Source: DTSX01 sp964633465 (GTDB taxonomy: Bacteria; Pseudomonadota; Gammaproteobacteria; Steroidobacterales; UBA11654). Taken from it: a stretch of DNA of 32,080 nucleotides. Below are positions 7,962-15,899 of the stretch, piece after piece; position 1 is the stretch's first letter; each line of letters begins with the position of its first letter. The translations under genes were made by a program, and so were the position numbers. A model generated the notes under the pieces. That model searched no databases. It had not been told where the DNA came from and saw only the letters and a list, made by a program, of their open reading frames with translations. Location of the stretch: NCBI GenBank assembly GCA_964633465.1, contig CAZWGB010000012.1:1-32080 (forward strand), in the 5' to 3' direction.

Positions 7962-8653
7962 TTCCTCTTGGCGATGAAAACCCAACACGTTCGAAGCCTA
8001 TAGTAACCATCACGTTGCTAGTAATTTGTTGTTTAATCTATCTTTGGCAAATGAGTTTAGGTCAAGAAGGTCAAAGGGCTATTTATGCTTTGGGTGTAAT
8101 TCCAGCAAGCTTGCTCGAAGGCAGAGCATTGCCTGTTAGCTTGCAATGGGTAAGCCCTGAGATGACGGTGATAACCTCGATGTTTTTGCATGGAGGATTT
8201 TTTCATCTAGCAGGAAACATGCTTTACCTGTGGATTTTTGGTGACAACGTCGAAGACATTTTAGGCAAGGTTCCTTTTATTTTATTTTATCTAGCTTGCG
8301 GAATTATTGCTGTATTTACCCAAGCAATACCAGAACCAGATTCTACGATTCCTATGATTGGAGCGAGCGGGGCTATTTCCGGGATACTGGGCGCCTATGT
8401 GGTTTTCTTTCCCAAGCATAAAGTAAGAGTGGCGATACCATTTGGATTTTTTATCCAAGTTTTACGCCTTCCAGCCTTTGTCGTTTTATTGTTCTGGTTT
8501 ATATTTCAATTAATTAACAGCGCAGGTGCAGGCACAGGTGGAGGAGTTGCTTTTCGTGCACACATCGGAGGCTTTGTAGCTGGTTTGGTGCTTGGACCTA
8601 TAGTTGCTGTATTAACTAGACGCTTCAGGAAAACTAATGAATCGAATTACTAA
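7958..8653 (+). CDS. Rhomboid-family intramembrane serine protease
   Basis: The 231-residue membrane protein has about six transmembrane segments and the full rhomboid active site. His83 and Asn87 lie in HGGFFHLAGNMLYLWIFG, the nucleophile Ser137 in GASGAISG, and the partner His202 in AHIGGFVAGL. I chose the ATG at 7958, which overlaps the protease stop as ATGA and yields MIPLGDENPT, the common N-terminus of this subfamily. An upstream in-frame ATG at 7943 would only add five residues. It cleaves membrane proteins within the bilayer; the substrate is unknown. Its place next to an M48 protease suggests envelope protein quality control. Confidence 0.92.
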   Translation: MIPLGDENPTRSKPIVTITLLVICCLIYLWQMSLGQEGQRAIYALGVIPASLLEGRALPVSLQWVSPEMTVITSMFLHGGFFHLAGNMLYLWIFGDNVEDILGKVPFILFYLACGIIAVFTQAIPEPDSTIPMIGASGAISGILGAYVVFFPKHKVRVAIPFGFFIQVLRLPAFVVLLFWFIFQLINSAGAGTGGGVAFRAHIGGFVAGLVLGPIVAVLTRRFRKTNESNY

Positions 8654-8657
8654 GGAG
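8652..8657 (+). promoter_or_regulatory. Strong Shine-Dalgarno deciding the methyltransferase start
   Basis: AAGGAG lies six bases before the ATG at 8664 and overlaps the rhomboid stop codon. It is one of the few strong ribosome sites in this window. It favours 8664 over the upstream in-frame ATG at 8637, which would bury the signal peptide behind nine charged residues. Confidence 0.75.
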
Positions 8658-8663
8658 AAAACA

Positions 8664-9482
8664 ATGTTTAAGTCTATTTACCAAACTCTCATCATCGTGA
8701 GTGTTGCACTTGGTTTGCTTCAATCAGAACCAACTAGTTCACATTCACTGGAAAGTATTATTTCTGGTGAGCATCGATCGGATGCCAATAAGGCCAGAGA
8801 TATTTACAGGCATCCCAAACAAACTTTGGAATTTTTTGGTCTGCAGGAAGATATGACTGTGGTTGAAATATGGCCCTCAGGAGGTTGGTATGCTGAAATT
8901 ATTGCGCCTTACCTTAACGAATCGGGACAATATATCTCTGCAGGATACGATCCTAATGACGAAAGCCCCTATTTTCGTGCAAGGGCGGCTGAGTTTATGG
9001 ATCGACTCAACCAGAATCCGAATCTTTACAGCAATGTGCAGCATAATATTCTTAAACTACCAGACAGAATAGGAATTGCTGAGTCCAACTCGGCTGATAT
9101 GGTGCTGACTTTCAGAAACGTCCATAACTGGATGGCAAACGACCATGCTGAAGCAGTTTTTGAAGGCTTTTTTAAAGCACTCAAACCAGGCGGTATTTTA
9201 GGTGTTGTTGAGCATAGAGGGGATGCTTCTGTGCCGCAAGATCCTGGGGCTAAATCAGGTTATGTTAATCAGGACTATACAATTGCTTTGGCAACAAAGG
9301 CCGGATTTATTTTTGAAGCATCTTCTGAGATCAATGCAAATCCTAAAGACACCAAGAACCATCGAGACGGTGTCTGGACACTTCGTCCCACTTATAGCAG
9401 TCTGAGCGAAGCAGAAAAAAAGGACTATTCTGATATCGGGGAAAGCGACCGATTTACTTTAAAATTCAGAAAACCAGAATAA
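8664..9482 (+). CDS. Exported class I methyltransferase-like protein
   Basis: The 272-residue protein starts with a signal peptide (hydrophobic core about residues 6-20, ending in a Ser-rich segment). The rest resembles a Rossmann-type SAM methyltransferase. Motif I is altered to VVEIWPSGGWYAEIIAPYL, followed by ADMVLTFRNVHNWM and FKALKPGGILGVVEHR, the usual post-I and motif III-like strands. This pattern fits the family annotated as predicted (periplasmic) methyltransferases of COG4798. Activity outside the cytoplasm is puzzling because SAM is not expected there, so it may bind another ligand. The gene sits between rhomboid and the phosphodiesterase with small gaps, apparently in one operon. 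Confidence 0.8.
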   Translation: MFKSIYQTLIIVSVALGLLQSEPTSSHSLESIISGEHRSDANKARDIYRHPKQTLEFFGLQEDMTVVEIWPSGGWYAEIIAPYLNESGQYISAGYDPNDESPYFRARAAEFMDRLNQNPNLYSNVQHNILKLPDRIGIAESNSADMVLTFRNVHNWMANDHAEAVFEGFFKALKPGGILGVVEHRGDASVPQDPGAKSGYVNQDYTIALATKAGFIFEASSEINANPKDTKNHRDGVWTLRPTYSSLSEAEKKDYSDIGESDRFTLKFRKPE

Positions 9483-9499
9483 CCAATTCCCACCTAGTG

Positions 9500-10651
9500 A
9501 TGCGTATTTTAATATTGGTTTGCTGCTTACTGGTTTCGGTTGCAGAAGCGAAAGAAGAACCAATTGTGATTATTATCTCCATGGATGGGGTTCCTCATTA
9601 CATAGCAGATAACCCCTTATTAACTGCTTTTAAGCGTATGGAAAAATATGGAATAAAGGCTGATCATTTAACTCCTGTCTATCAATCAACGACCTATCCC
9701 TCTCATGTTTCTATGGCAACTGGTGTTTATCCTGATCGACATGGGATTCTTCATAATTCTTTTATAGATACCCAACAAGGTCGATTTAATTACGACGCTG
9801 ATGCCAACTGGATTGAAGTGCCACCCATATGGGTGTTGGCTGAGCAACAAGGCATCAAGTCGGCTGTTTTTTTCTGGGTAGGTTCTGAAACCGATTGGCA
9901 TGGTGTTGGAGCCTCTTATCGCAAAGCCCCCTTTGATCCGAATATCAAAGAAGAACAAAAAATTGAGCAAATTCTAAAATGGATTGATATGGACAAGGTT
10001 AACAGACCGAGATTGATTATGAGTTACTGGGATGGGACCGATGATCTGGGACACATTGATGGCCCAGAAAGCCCTAGAGTTTCTCAACAGCAGTTGCGAC
10101 AAAATAAATTGTTACAGGATTTGATAACTGCTATTGATGACAGGGAAGCCTGGGGACACATTACTCTCATGGTGGTTAGTGATCATGGGATGACTGAAGT
10201 GACAAACTACATCAATTTAGAGCGGTTATTGGGAACCTCAGGAATCAAAGCCAGAATTTCAGCGGGGCCTGCTGTGGCACATATTTTTTTGCAAGCAGAT
10301 GACATCAAGCAAGCTAAAGATTTTTTAAACAAACAAGAACATCTTGTGGTTTATAGAAAAAAAGATCTTCCAGATTCATTCCACCTTAATCACCCATCAA
10401 GAACTGGTGATATTGTAGTGACTACAGCGGCTCCCAACATGTTTTCAAGTTTTGGTCAACCAAAAGGTATGCATGGTTATCGACCGGAAACACCGGACAT
10501 GTGGGGTATTTTTTACGCCCTTGGAGCGGCTGTTGCACCTAAAAAAATAGGATCGATTCATCAGGTGGACGTTGCACCAACAATAGCAAATATATTAGGC
10601 ATCGAGATGCCAGACCATATTCAAGGCAAGGCTGTTATTTTGGGGAAGTAG
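9500..10651 (+). CDS. Exported nucleotide pyrophosphatase/phosphodiesterase (NPP, alkaline phosphatase superfamily)
   Basis: This protein of about 383 residues has a clear signal peptide ending in SVAEA. The metal site of the NPP/autotaxin branch is visible: an Asp in IISMDG, the threonine nucleophile in STTYPSH, the YWDGTDDLGHIDGP block supplying Asp and His ligands, SDHGMTEV, and a late MHGYRPE histidine. GVYPDRHGI is also typical. It likely hydrolyses phosphodiester or pyrophosphate bonds of nucleotides or phospholipid headgroups in the periplasm, releasing usable phosphate or nucleoside. The start is uncertain by one codon, because GTG at 9497 and ATG at 9500 are adjacent and neither has a clear Shine-Dalgarno. 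It is convergent with the amidohydrolase, 5 bases apart. Confidence 0.88.
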   Translation: MRILILVCCLLVSVAEAKEEPIVIIISMDGVPHYIADNPLLTAFKRMEKYGIKADHLTPVYQSTTYPSHVSMATGVYPDRHGILHNSFIDTQQGRFNYDADANWIEVPPIWVLAEQQGIKSAVFFWVGSETDWHGVGASYRKAPFDPNIKEEQKIEQILKWIDMDKVNRPRLIMSYWDGTDDLGHIDGPESPRVSQQQLRQNKLLQDLITAIDDREAWGHITLMVVSDHGMTEVTNYINLERLLGTSGIKARISAGPAVAHIFLQADDIKQAKDFLNKQEHLVVYRKKDLPDSFHLNHPSRTGDIVVTTAAPNMFSSFGQPKGMHGYRPETPDMWGIFYALGAAVAPKKIGSIHQVDVAPTIANILGIEMPDHIQGKAVILGK

Positions 10652-10656
10652 CTCTG

Positions 10657-12096
10657 CTAGCCAAGGATCCAACCGTAATGATTGTTACTTGGGCGACCAC
10701 CTTCTTGAAGATAAATTTCTTTTAATTGTGCCATTCTATCTGTCGAAATCTGACGTCTGGTTTCATCAACATCAATTTGATAGATTTTTGCTGCATTGAG
10801 TCCCAGAATTTTTGTTTTATCTTCATCGGTTATTGCAGCATAGCCAAATTTATCCTGCATCTCTTCAGGAATTTGGAATCGTCTTAATGCTTCTATTTGC
10901 CATTGTGGGGAGCCCCACCAAATTGAATCAGTACCAAATAAAACATGGTCAGAACCAAATGCTTTTATAATTTGACCCAAAAGGTGGGCACAGATTCTCG
11001 GATGGGTAATCACTGTGTGTCCAAATGTTGTCCCTAGTTCCATATAAACATTCGTCATAGCAGGATTATTGATTCGGTCTCGACACAAATCAGTCGTCCA
11101 TTGCAAGTAACCTGTGTCACTCAATGACATATCTTCACTAGGTAGACTGGGATTGTCAGACTTGAATCCAGAATGATAAACAACAATATTGAGATCCGGA
11201 TGATCCAATGAAACTTTTTTGATGTCTCTGGGGTTGGTGTAATCAGTCACCCCAGGTTTCAGATTCTGGTTAAATGGGAGCCCCTTATGAACGTTAATTG
11301 TATTTTTCCCCCAGCTTTTGATTTTCTCATAAAACGGATAGATCAGTTCTTCATCATCCATCCACCAAGAATACTCACCGCGCATGTTGAAAACACCGGT
11401 ATAAAATTTCCATGCGTCTATGTTCAGTTCCAATGCTTGTCGTTCAGCTTCCTCAAGAAAGTTTGGATAATAAGGTGCAATGGGCCCATGACACAGCATC
11501 CTTTGGGAACCTGACATTGCATTGACGGCATTTCTAGCTGTAACCATTTCGTCAACATTGATCACATCAAACAATTTAGATGCCACTCCACTCAAACACG
11601 CAACTGAAACTTCGCTATCTAGAAAGACCTCTTTAACATAATTATCAAAGGTTAAATCACCTTTTTTAGGTTCTCTGCCTCGGAGCTCTTGGTTAAATTT
11701 CCATGCCATCATTTTTCCTCTAAAGAATAGAGGCTCTGTTTTACCTGTTGCCACATGGTGGGTTTGTACATCAAAGATAAATTCTTTTTTTGGCCACAGC
11801 TCTCTGTAAGCTGAAGGGTCCAAAGTTTCTTCAGCATGGACGCTAAAATATTTACCAAACACTTGGTTCATAGCTAAAAAAGCAACGGCCATGCCACTGG
11901 ATGTTTTCAGGAAATCTCGTCGATTTAGCCCTGTTTTTTTTCCATATTGAGAAGCCAAGGTTTGAATCAACGCTTCAACTTCTTTTTGTTGTTTGGTTTG
12001 AGGTGTAGGCAAAAACTCTTCATTTGAAACCACTTGAGTGGGTACGGGTGAAGGTTTGTCTTCTATTTGATCACGGTGAAATTTTTTGATCCACAT
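10657..12096 (-). CDS. Tat-exported amidohydrolase (amidohydrolase-2 / ACMSD-related TIM barrel)
   Basis: The 479-residue protein has a twin-arginine motif (NRRDFLKTSSG, Arg59-Arg60) followed by a hydrophobic stretch. A roughly 55-residue leader precedes the twin arginine, which is long for a Tat signal but looks deliberate (EFLPTPQTKQQKEVEAL). The barrel includes FDVQTHHV, IVVYHSGF and a late LFGTDSIWWG aspartate. The first metal-binding His of the usual DxHxH strand is Gln111 here. It should be a periplasmic hydrolase or decarboxylase on an organic acid. It is the last gene of a unit after the MFS transporter and TauD-like dioxygenase (11-base gap), suggesting uptake and breakdown of one compound. 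Confidence 0.85.
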   Translation of the reverse strand: MWIKKFHRDQIEDKPSPVPTQVVSNEEFLPTPQTKQQKEVEALIQTLASQYGKKTGLNRRDFLKTSSGMAVAFLAMNQVFGKYFSVHAEETLDPSAYRELWPKKEFIFDVQTHHVATGKTEPLFFRGKMMAWKFNQELRGREPKKGDLTFDNYVKEVFLDSEVSVACLSGVASKLFDVINVDEMVTARNAVNAMSGSQRMLCHGPIAPYYPNFLEEAERQALELNIDAWKFYTGVFNMRGEYSWWMDDEELIYPFYEKIKSWGKNTINVHKGLPFNQNLKPGVTDYTNPRDIKKVSLDHPDLNIVVYHSGFKSDNPSLPSEDMSLSDTGYLQWTTDLCRDRINNPAMTNVYMELGTTFGHTVITHPRICAHLLGQIIKAFGSDHVLFGTDSIWWGSPQWQIEALRRFQIPEEMQDKFGYAAITDEDKTKILGLNAAKIYQIDVDETRRQISTDRMAQLKEIYLQEGGRPSNNHYGWILG

Positions 12097-12107
12097 TCGC
12101 CCAATTC

Positions 12108-12956
12108 CTATTTTGATGGTGCTGTTGCACCTTGGATTGCAACTCGATGCATCAAGCGATGCGCTTGTCCAAAATCAAAAATTCCTTTGTGAGCAGTGCA
12201 TCTGTTGTCCCAGAATGCAATTGAGTTATTTTCCCATTTGAAACGGCAATAGAGTTCAGGTTTTTGAATATGCTGTAGGAGAAATTCTTTCAATGTTTTA
12301 TTTTCTTTTTCTGTTAACTCTTTGAAATGAGAAATCAACAGTTCACTGTAGAACAGACATTTTTTTCCTGTCTCTGGATGTCTGCAAACCAAAGGGTGTT
12401 CACCCGGAGGTGTTGCTTTTCTGGCCATTTCATAGCCTTTAGCTCCATATGTTTCTAACACAGCAGTTAAATTTTTATGAAAATTGTCATGAATCGCGGT
12501 TAGGCCTGAACATAATTTCTGCATAGGTTTTGATAACAATTCATACGCAGCATACAAGTTAACCCAAGCTGTGTCGCCTCCAACATCCGGAACATCGAGC
12601 GCGTACAGTACAGCACCTTTTAAGGGTTTTTTCATGAAAGAAGCATCAATGTGCCAAGTAACGTCTGAGACAATTCCATCATAAAGTCCGGGGTATTCTT
12701 GGACGTAAACGTTGGGATAACCATCGAGCGTTGGCATATAACCAGGTCCCTGCAACTCTCCGAAATTCTTGGTGAATGCTACATGTTGTTCTGGTGTTAA
12801 CAACTGATTTCTAAAAAAAAGTACTTGGTGCTCCAGCCAAGCTGACTTGATTTCTTCCAATGCTTTTTTGGCCAAAGGTTTACTGAGATCAACGCCGGAA
12901 ACTTCGGCCCCAAGTGCTCCTGAAATAGGTTTAATTTTAATAATGTTGTATTTCAT
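12108..12956 (-). CDS. TauD/TfdA-family 2-oxoglutarate dioxygenase
   Basis: The 282-residue protein shows the TauD signature. The N-terminal GAEVSGVDLSKPL leads to the iron-binding WHIDASF (His102, Asp104), then GGDTAWVN, and the C-terminal FWDNRCTAHKG (His256) and HRLMHRVAIQG (Arg271, the probable 2-oxoglutarate ligand). Members couple 2-oxoglutarate decarboxylation to hydroxylation, often cleaving taurine, alkylsulfonates, 2,4-D-type ethers or similar. Sequence alone does not fix the substrate. It lies 54 bases after the MFS gene and 11 bases before the amidohydrolase, all on the minus strand. Confidence 0.9.
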   Translation of the reverse strand: MKYNIIKIKPISGALGAEVSGVDLSKPLAKKALEEIKSAWLEHQVLFFRNQLLTPEQHVAFTKNFGELQGPGYMPTLDGYPNVYVQEYPGLYDGIVSDVTWHIDASFMKKPLKGAVLYALDVPDVGGDTAWVNLYAAYELLSKPMQKLCSGLTAIHDNFHKNLTAVLETYGAKGYEMARKATPPGEHPLVCRHPETGKKCLFYSELLISHFKELTEKENKTLKEFLLQHIQKPELYCRFKWENNSIAFWDNRCTAHKGIFDFGQAHRLMHRVAIQGATAPSK

Positions 12957-13010
12957 GGCTATTTATCTTTCACTAGATTAAACCTAAAAATTATCCAAGA
13001 CAAATCACAA

Positions 13011-14276
13011 TTAAGTATTGTTTTTCTGAATGGGCCTGATCAAGAATACATTTATAATAGCTATCAGTGAAACAATTGTAACTATTGAAAATGGTAATAA
13101 ATAACTGCCAGTATCGGTTTTAATTTGGCTCAATAAATTGGTGGCTAGGGCGGCACCCATGCCATCAATAAATGTGATGATGCCAAGAATTCTACCTAAA
13201 TAAGCTGGACCAAATATTTCGACCGCTACTAGTTGAATCATACTAAAACTGCCACCAAATCCCAAGCCAAAGACCACTGTGAATAGACCTAATTTTGTAG
13301 GACTCTTTGTCAGCAAAATTTGATTGGAGTCGAAATCAAATAACAATAAAGTACCTAAAAACAGGATGATGGAAGTGATCAGCAAAACCGTTCTTTTTGG
13401 AACGGTGTCACTGATGGCGCCGAAAGCAAATTTTCCAATAAAACTGAACCAGAATAATGTAGAGAAAAGAAATACCGCTTGTTGAGGAGAAAATGCAGCT
13501 TCTTGTTCAAAAAAGATAGTAATTTGACTGTTGAGCCCTTGGATCGAAAACCAAAGACAAGCTGACCCAATTCCTAGGCACCATAAGGCCCTTGATTTCA
13601 ATGCAGTCAGTAAAGTGACACTTGCTATGCCATTATCGGAAGGCTCTAATATTTTAGGTAACCCGTCTGGAAACAAACCCAGATTAGAAGGTTTTTCTTT
13701 AATAAATGTATAAGCAGGTATCACTGCAAACAGCCAAAAGAGGATGCTGAGTAATCCAAAACCCCATCGCCAACCCAACTCTGGATCATTGACTATCGGT
13801 GAAATCATTAATGGCAGGATCGCACCGCCTAAACTGGAGCTAGCTACCAGCATTCCAATCACTTTACCTCGATGTTTTACGAACCAGTTTGAGACGATAA
13901 TAACGTTGACTACCAAGCCAGATAAGACCAGACCAATAGCCAACAAGAAATGCAGTCTGTAGAGATCAGATATAGAGTCAGAAAAGGAATAGAGACTGTA
14001 TGTGACAGCCATCAGAACAATTCCTATCCGCATTATTCTTAATGCACCGAACTTATCAATCAGCATGCCAGCGAAAGGTGCAAATAAGGAAGCAAAAAGA
14101 AGAGTAATGGTGACTGTCAGACTAATTTCTGCTTCATTAGAGCCAAACTCTTCCATCAATCTAGGGAAGAGTGTTTGAGGGACAAATAAAGTCATTGCGT
14201 TGGTAAAGAAATAAATTAAAGTACAGCCTATGGCGACATACCATCCATAGAAAAACTGAGCTTTGTTATCATCCAT
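13011..14276 (-). CDS. MFS transporter, monocarboxylate/oxalate-formate type
   Basis: This 421-residue integral membrane protein has about 12 hydrophobic segments. It begins with FYGWYVAIGCTLIYFF, the start typical of the oxalate/formate antiporter and monocarboxylate transporter branch. A DKFGALR loop lies between helices 2 and 3. A Shine-Dalgarno-like GGAAG lies 8 bases before the ATG. It is the first gene of the transporter-dioxygenase-amidohydrolase unit, so it likely imports an organic anion those enzymes process. It is divergent from the dihydroorotase gene. Confidence 0.88.
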   Translation of the reverse strand: MDDNKAQFFYGWYVAIGCTLIYFFTNAMTLFVPQTLFPRLMEEFGSNEAEISLTVTITLLFASLFAPFAGMLIDKFGALRIMRIGIVLMAVTYSLYSFSDSISDLYRLHFLLAIGLVLSGLVVNVIIVSNWFVKHRGKVIGMLVASSSLGGAILPLMISPIVNDPELGWRWGFGLLSILFWLFAVIPAYTFIKEKPSNLGLFPDGLPKILEPSDNGIASVTLLTALKSRALWCLGIGSACLWFSIQGLNSQITIFFEQEAAFSPQQAVFLFSTLFWFSFIGKFAFGAISDTVPKRTVLLITSIILFLGTLLLFDFDSNQILLTKSPTKLGLFTVVFGLGFGGSFSMIQLVAVEIFGPAYLGRILGIITFIDGMGAALATNLLSQIKTDTGSYLLPFSIVTIVSLIAIINVFLIRPIQKNNT

Positions 14277-14360
14277 TTACAATACTTCCATCTAAAAATT
14301 GGTCGTTTACTATGCGTTCTTCGTTTGGTTCTTAATCTTTGATCATCGATTACAAACGAC

Positions 14361-14369
14361 TGCTATAAT
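14361..14369 (+). promoter_or_regulatory. Extended -10 promoter element touching the dihydroorotase start
   Basis: TGCTATAAT is a perfect extended -10 element (TGnTATAAT). A TTGATC about 19 bases upstream could be a weak -35. Transcription would be expected to start about seven bases beyond, at 14376-14377, which is the ATG of the best dihydroorotase start. No Shine-Dalgarno precedes that ATG. Together this suggests a leaderless or near-leaderless mRNA. Confidence 0.5.
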
Positions 14370-14376
14370 GCCTAAT

Positions 14377-15717
14377 ATGAGAAAGGATTCTATTGCAATA
14401 ATCAATGCCAATATTGTCAATGAAGGTTCAATTTTTCAAGGAGACCTGCTCATAAAAGGTGGTCGGATTATAAAAGTTGAGCCTTCCATTCATATCCCAG
14501 AGGGCACACAAGTTATTGATACCAAAGGTAAATACCTCTTGCCTGGCCTCATCGACGACCAAGTGCACTTCCGAGAGCCTGGATTGACGCATAAAGGTGG
14601 AATATTGTCGGAATCTGCTGCTGCAGTTGCTGGTGGTGTCACCAGTTTTATGGATATGCCCAATGTTAAACCGGCAACAACAACCCGAGAATTGTTGGCT
14701 CAAAAATATGCATTAGCCGCAGGGAAGGCTTATGCAAATTACGCTTTTTATTTGGGTGCAAGCAATACTAACATTGATGAAATCAAACAATTACAAACTG
14801 GAGACACATGCGGTGTAAAGGTTTTTATGGGTTCTTCTACCGGCAACATGCTGGTTGATGATTCGCAAGCTCTGGAGGATATTTTTTCCCAATGTCCAGT
14901 ACTCATTGCAACTCATTGCGAAGACAACCCAACGATTGAAAGAAATATGGCAGAAGCACGTCGGAGATATCCTGAAGGTGATATTCCGTTGTCTGAGCAT
15001 CCTATTATACGATCCGTAGAGGCTTGTTATAAATCGTCCTCCAAAGCCGTGATGCTTGCTAAAAAATACGATAGCAAATTGCATGTATTGCATCTAACTT
15101 CACAGAAGGAGCTAGGTTTATTTTCAACAGGAGACCCCTGCAAAAAGAATGTAACAGCGGAGGTATGTGTCCATCATCTTCATTTTGATGACAGTTATTA
15201 TGAATCGATGGGGTCAAAAATTGTCTGTAACCCAGCAATTAAAACTTCAAGTGATCGGAATGCTTTGATGGATGCGGTTAGAAATGGGATTATCGATGTC
15301 ATCGCAACTGATCATGCCCCACATACACTTGAAGAAAAAGCCAAACCCTATCCTGATCACCCAGCCGGATTGCCTTTAGTTCAGCATTCATTGCTTGCAC
15401 TATTGGATTTCTATCACAAGGCTGAATTGTCTCTGGAGGTCATTGTCGAGAAAACCAGTCATGCCTTAGCCAATATTTATGGCATTAAGGATCGCGGATT
15501 TATAAGAGAAGGTTACTGGGCAGATCTGGTTTTGGTGGATGTTGAAAAAACAACAAAGGTCAATACAGGAAACATTTTATATGATTGCGGTTGGTCTCCA
15601 TTTGAAGGACACGAGTTTAACTCATTGATTGATAAGACTTTTGTCAATGGTGAGTTGGTATATAGCGATGGTCAATTAATTACCGACCCATCGGGACTAA
15701 AAATAGAGTTTGTTTGA
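14377..15717 (+). CDS. pyrC: Dihydroorotase, class I-like
   Basis: The protein of about 446 residues is an amidohydrolase-superfamily enzyme of pyrimidine synthesis (carbamoyl aspartate to dihydroorotate). Visible sites, numbered from this start: DDQVHFREPG (His64, Arg66), the carboxylated Lys148 in VKVFMGSS, His180 in ATHCEDN, His239 in LHVLHLTS, and Asp312-His313 in IATDHAPHT. The first metal ligand of the usual DxHxH motif is Gln62 here. I recall this DDQVHFREPG form from Bacteroidota dihydroorotases, so it is a subfamily trait and not damage. The frame is open further upstream to 14299, but that would add 26 unlikely residues across a strong -10 element. ATG 14368 is a second option. The next gene is 182 bases away. 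Confidence 0.9.
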   Translation: MRKDSIAIINANIVNEGSIFQGDLLIKGGRIIKVEPSIHIPEGTQVIDTKGKYLLPGLIDDQVHFREPGLTHKGGILSESAAAVAGGVTSFMDMPNVKPATTTRELLAQKYALAAGKAYANYAFYLGASNTNIDEIKQLQTGDTCGVKVFMGSSTGNMLVDDSQALEDIFSQCPVLIATHCEDNPTIERNMAEARRRYPEGDIPLSEHPIIRSVEACYKSSSKAVMLAKKYDSKLHVLHLTSQKELGLFSTGDPCKKNVTAEVCVHHLHFDDSYYESMGSKIVCNPAIKTSSDRNALMDAVRNGIIDVIATDHAPHTLEEKAKPYPDHPAGLPLVQHSLLALLDFYHKAELSLEVIVEKTSHALANIYGIKDRGFIREGYWADLVLVDVEKTTKVNTGNILYDCGWSPFEGHEFNSLIDKTFVNGELVYSDGQLITDPSGLKIEFV

Positions 15718-15899
15718 ACTTGGGAATCCATCCAAAAGATTAAAATATCATTTTGTTTCTATACAGGATGTGTTAATTTTCCATTTGAAATCCTTTTATG
15801 GTTGTAAAGGTAGAAAGAATAAGAACTAAAAGCAGTTAGATTTAAATTTTCGGTTATTTATAACGGTTTATAAAAAGCTCCAAAAAGTTGTCTTAAACA

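Noticed and set aside
14299..14376. Upstream extension of the dihydroorotase frame
   Set aside because: It crosses a perfect extended -10 element and adds a hydrophobic tail not expected on a cytosolic dihydroorotase.
15718..15899. Possible promoter or operator ahead of the flavoprotein gene (CGGTTATTTATAACGG region)
   Set aside because: AT-rich with short imperfect repeats only; no -35/-10 pair of convincing quality and no hairpin terminator seen.
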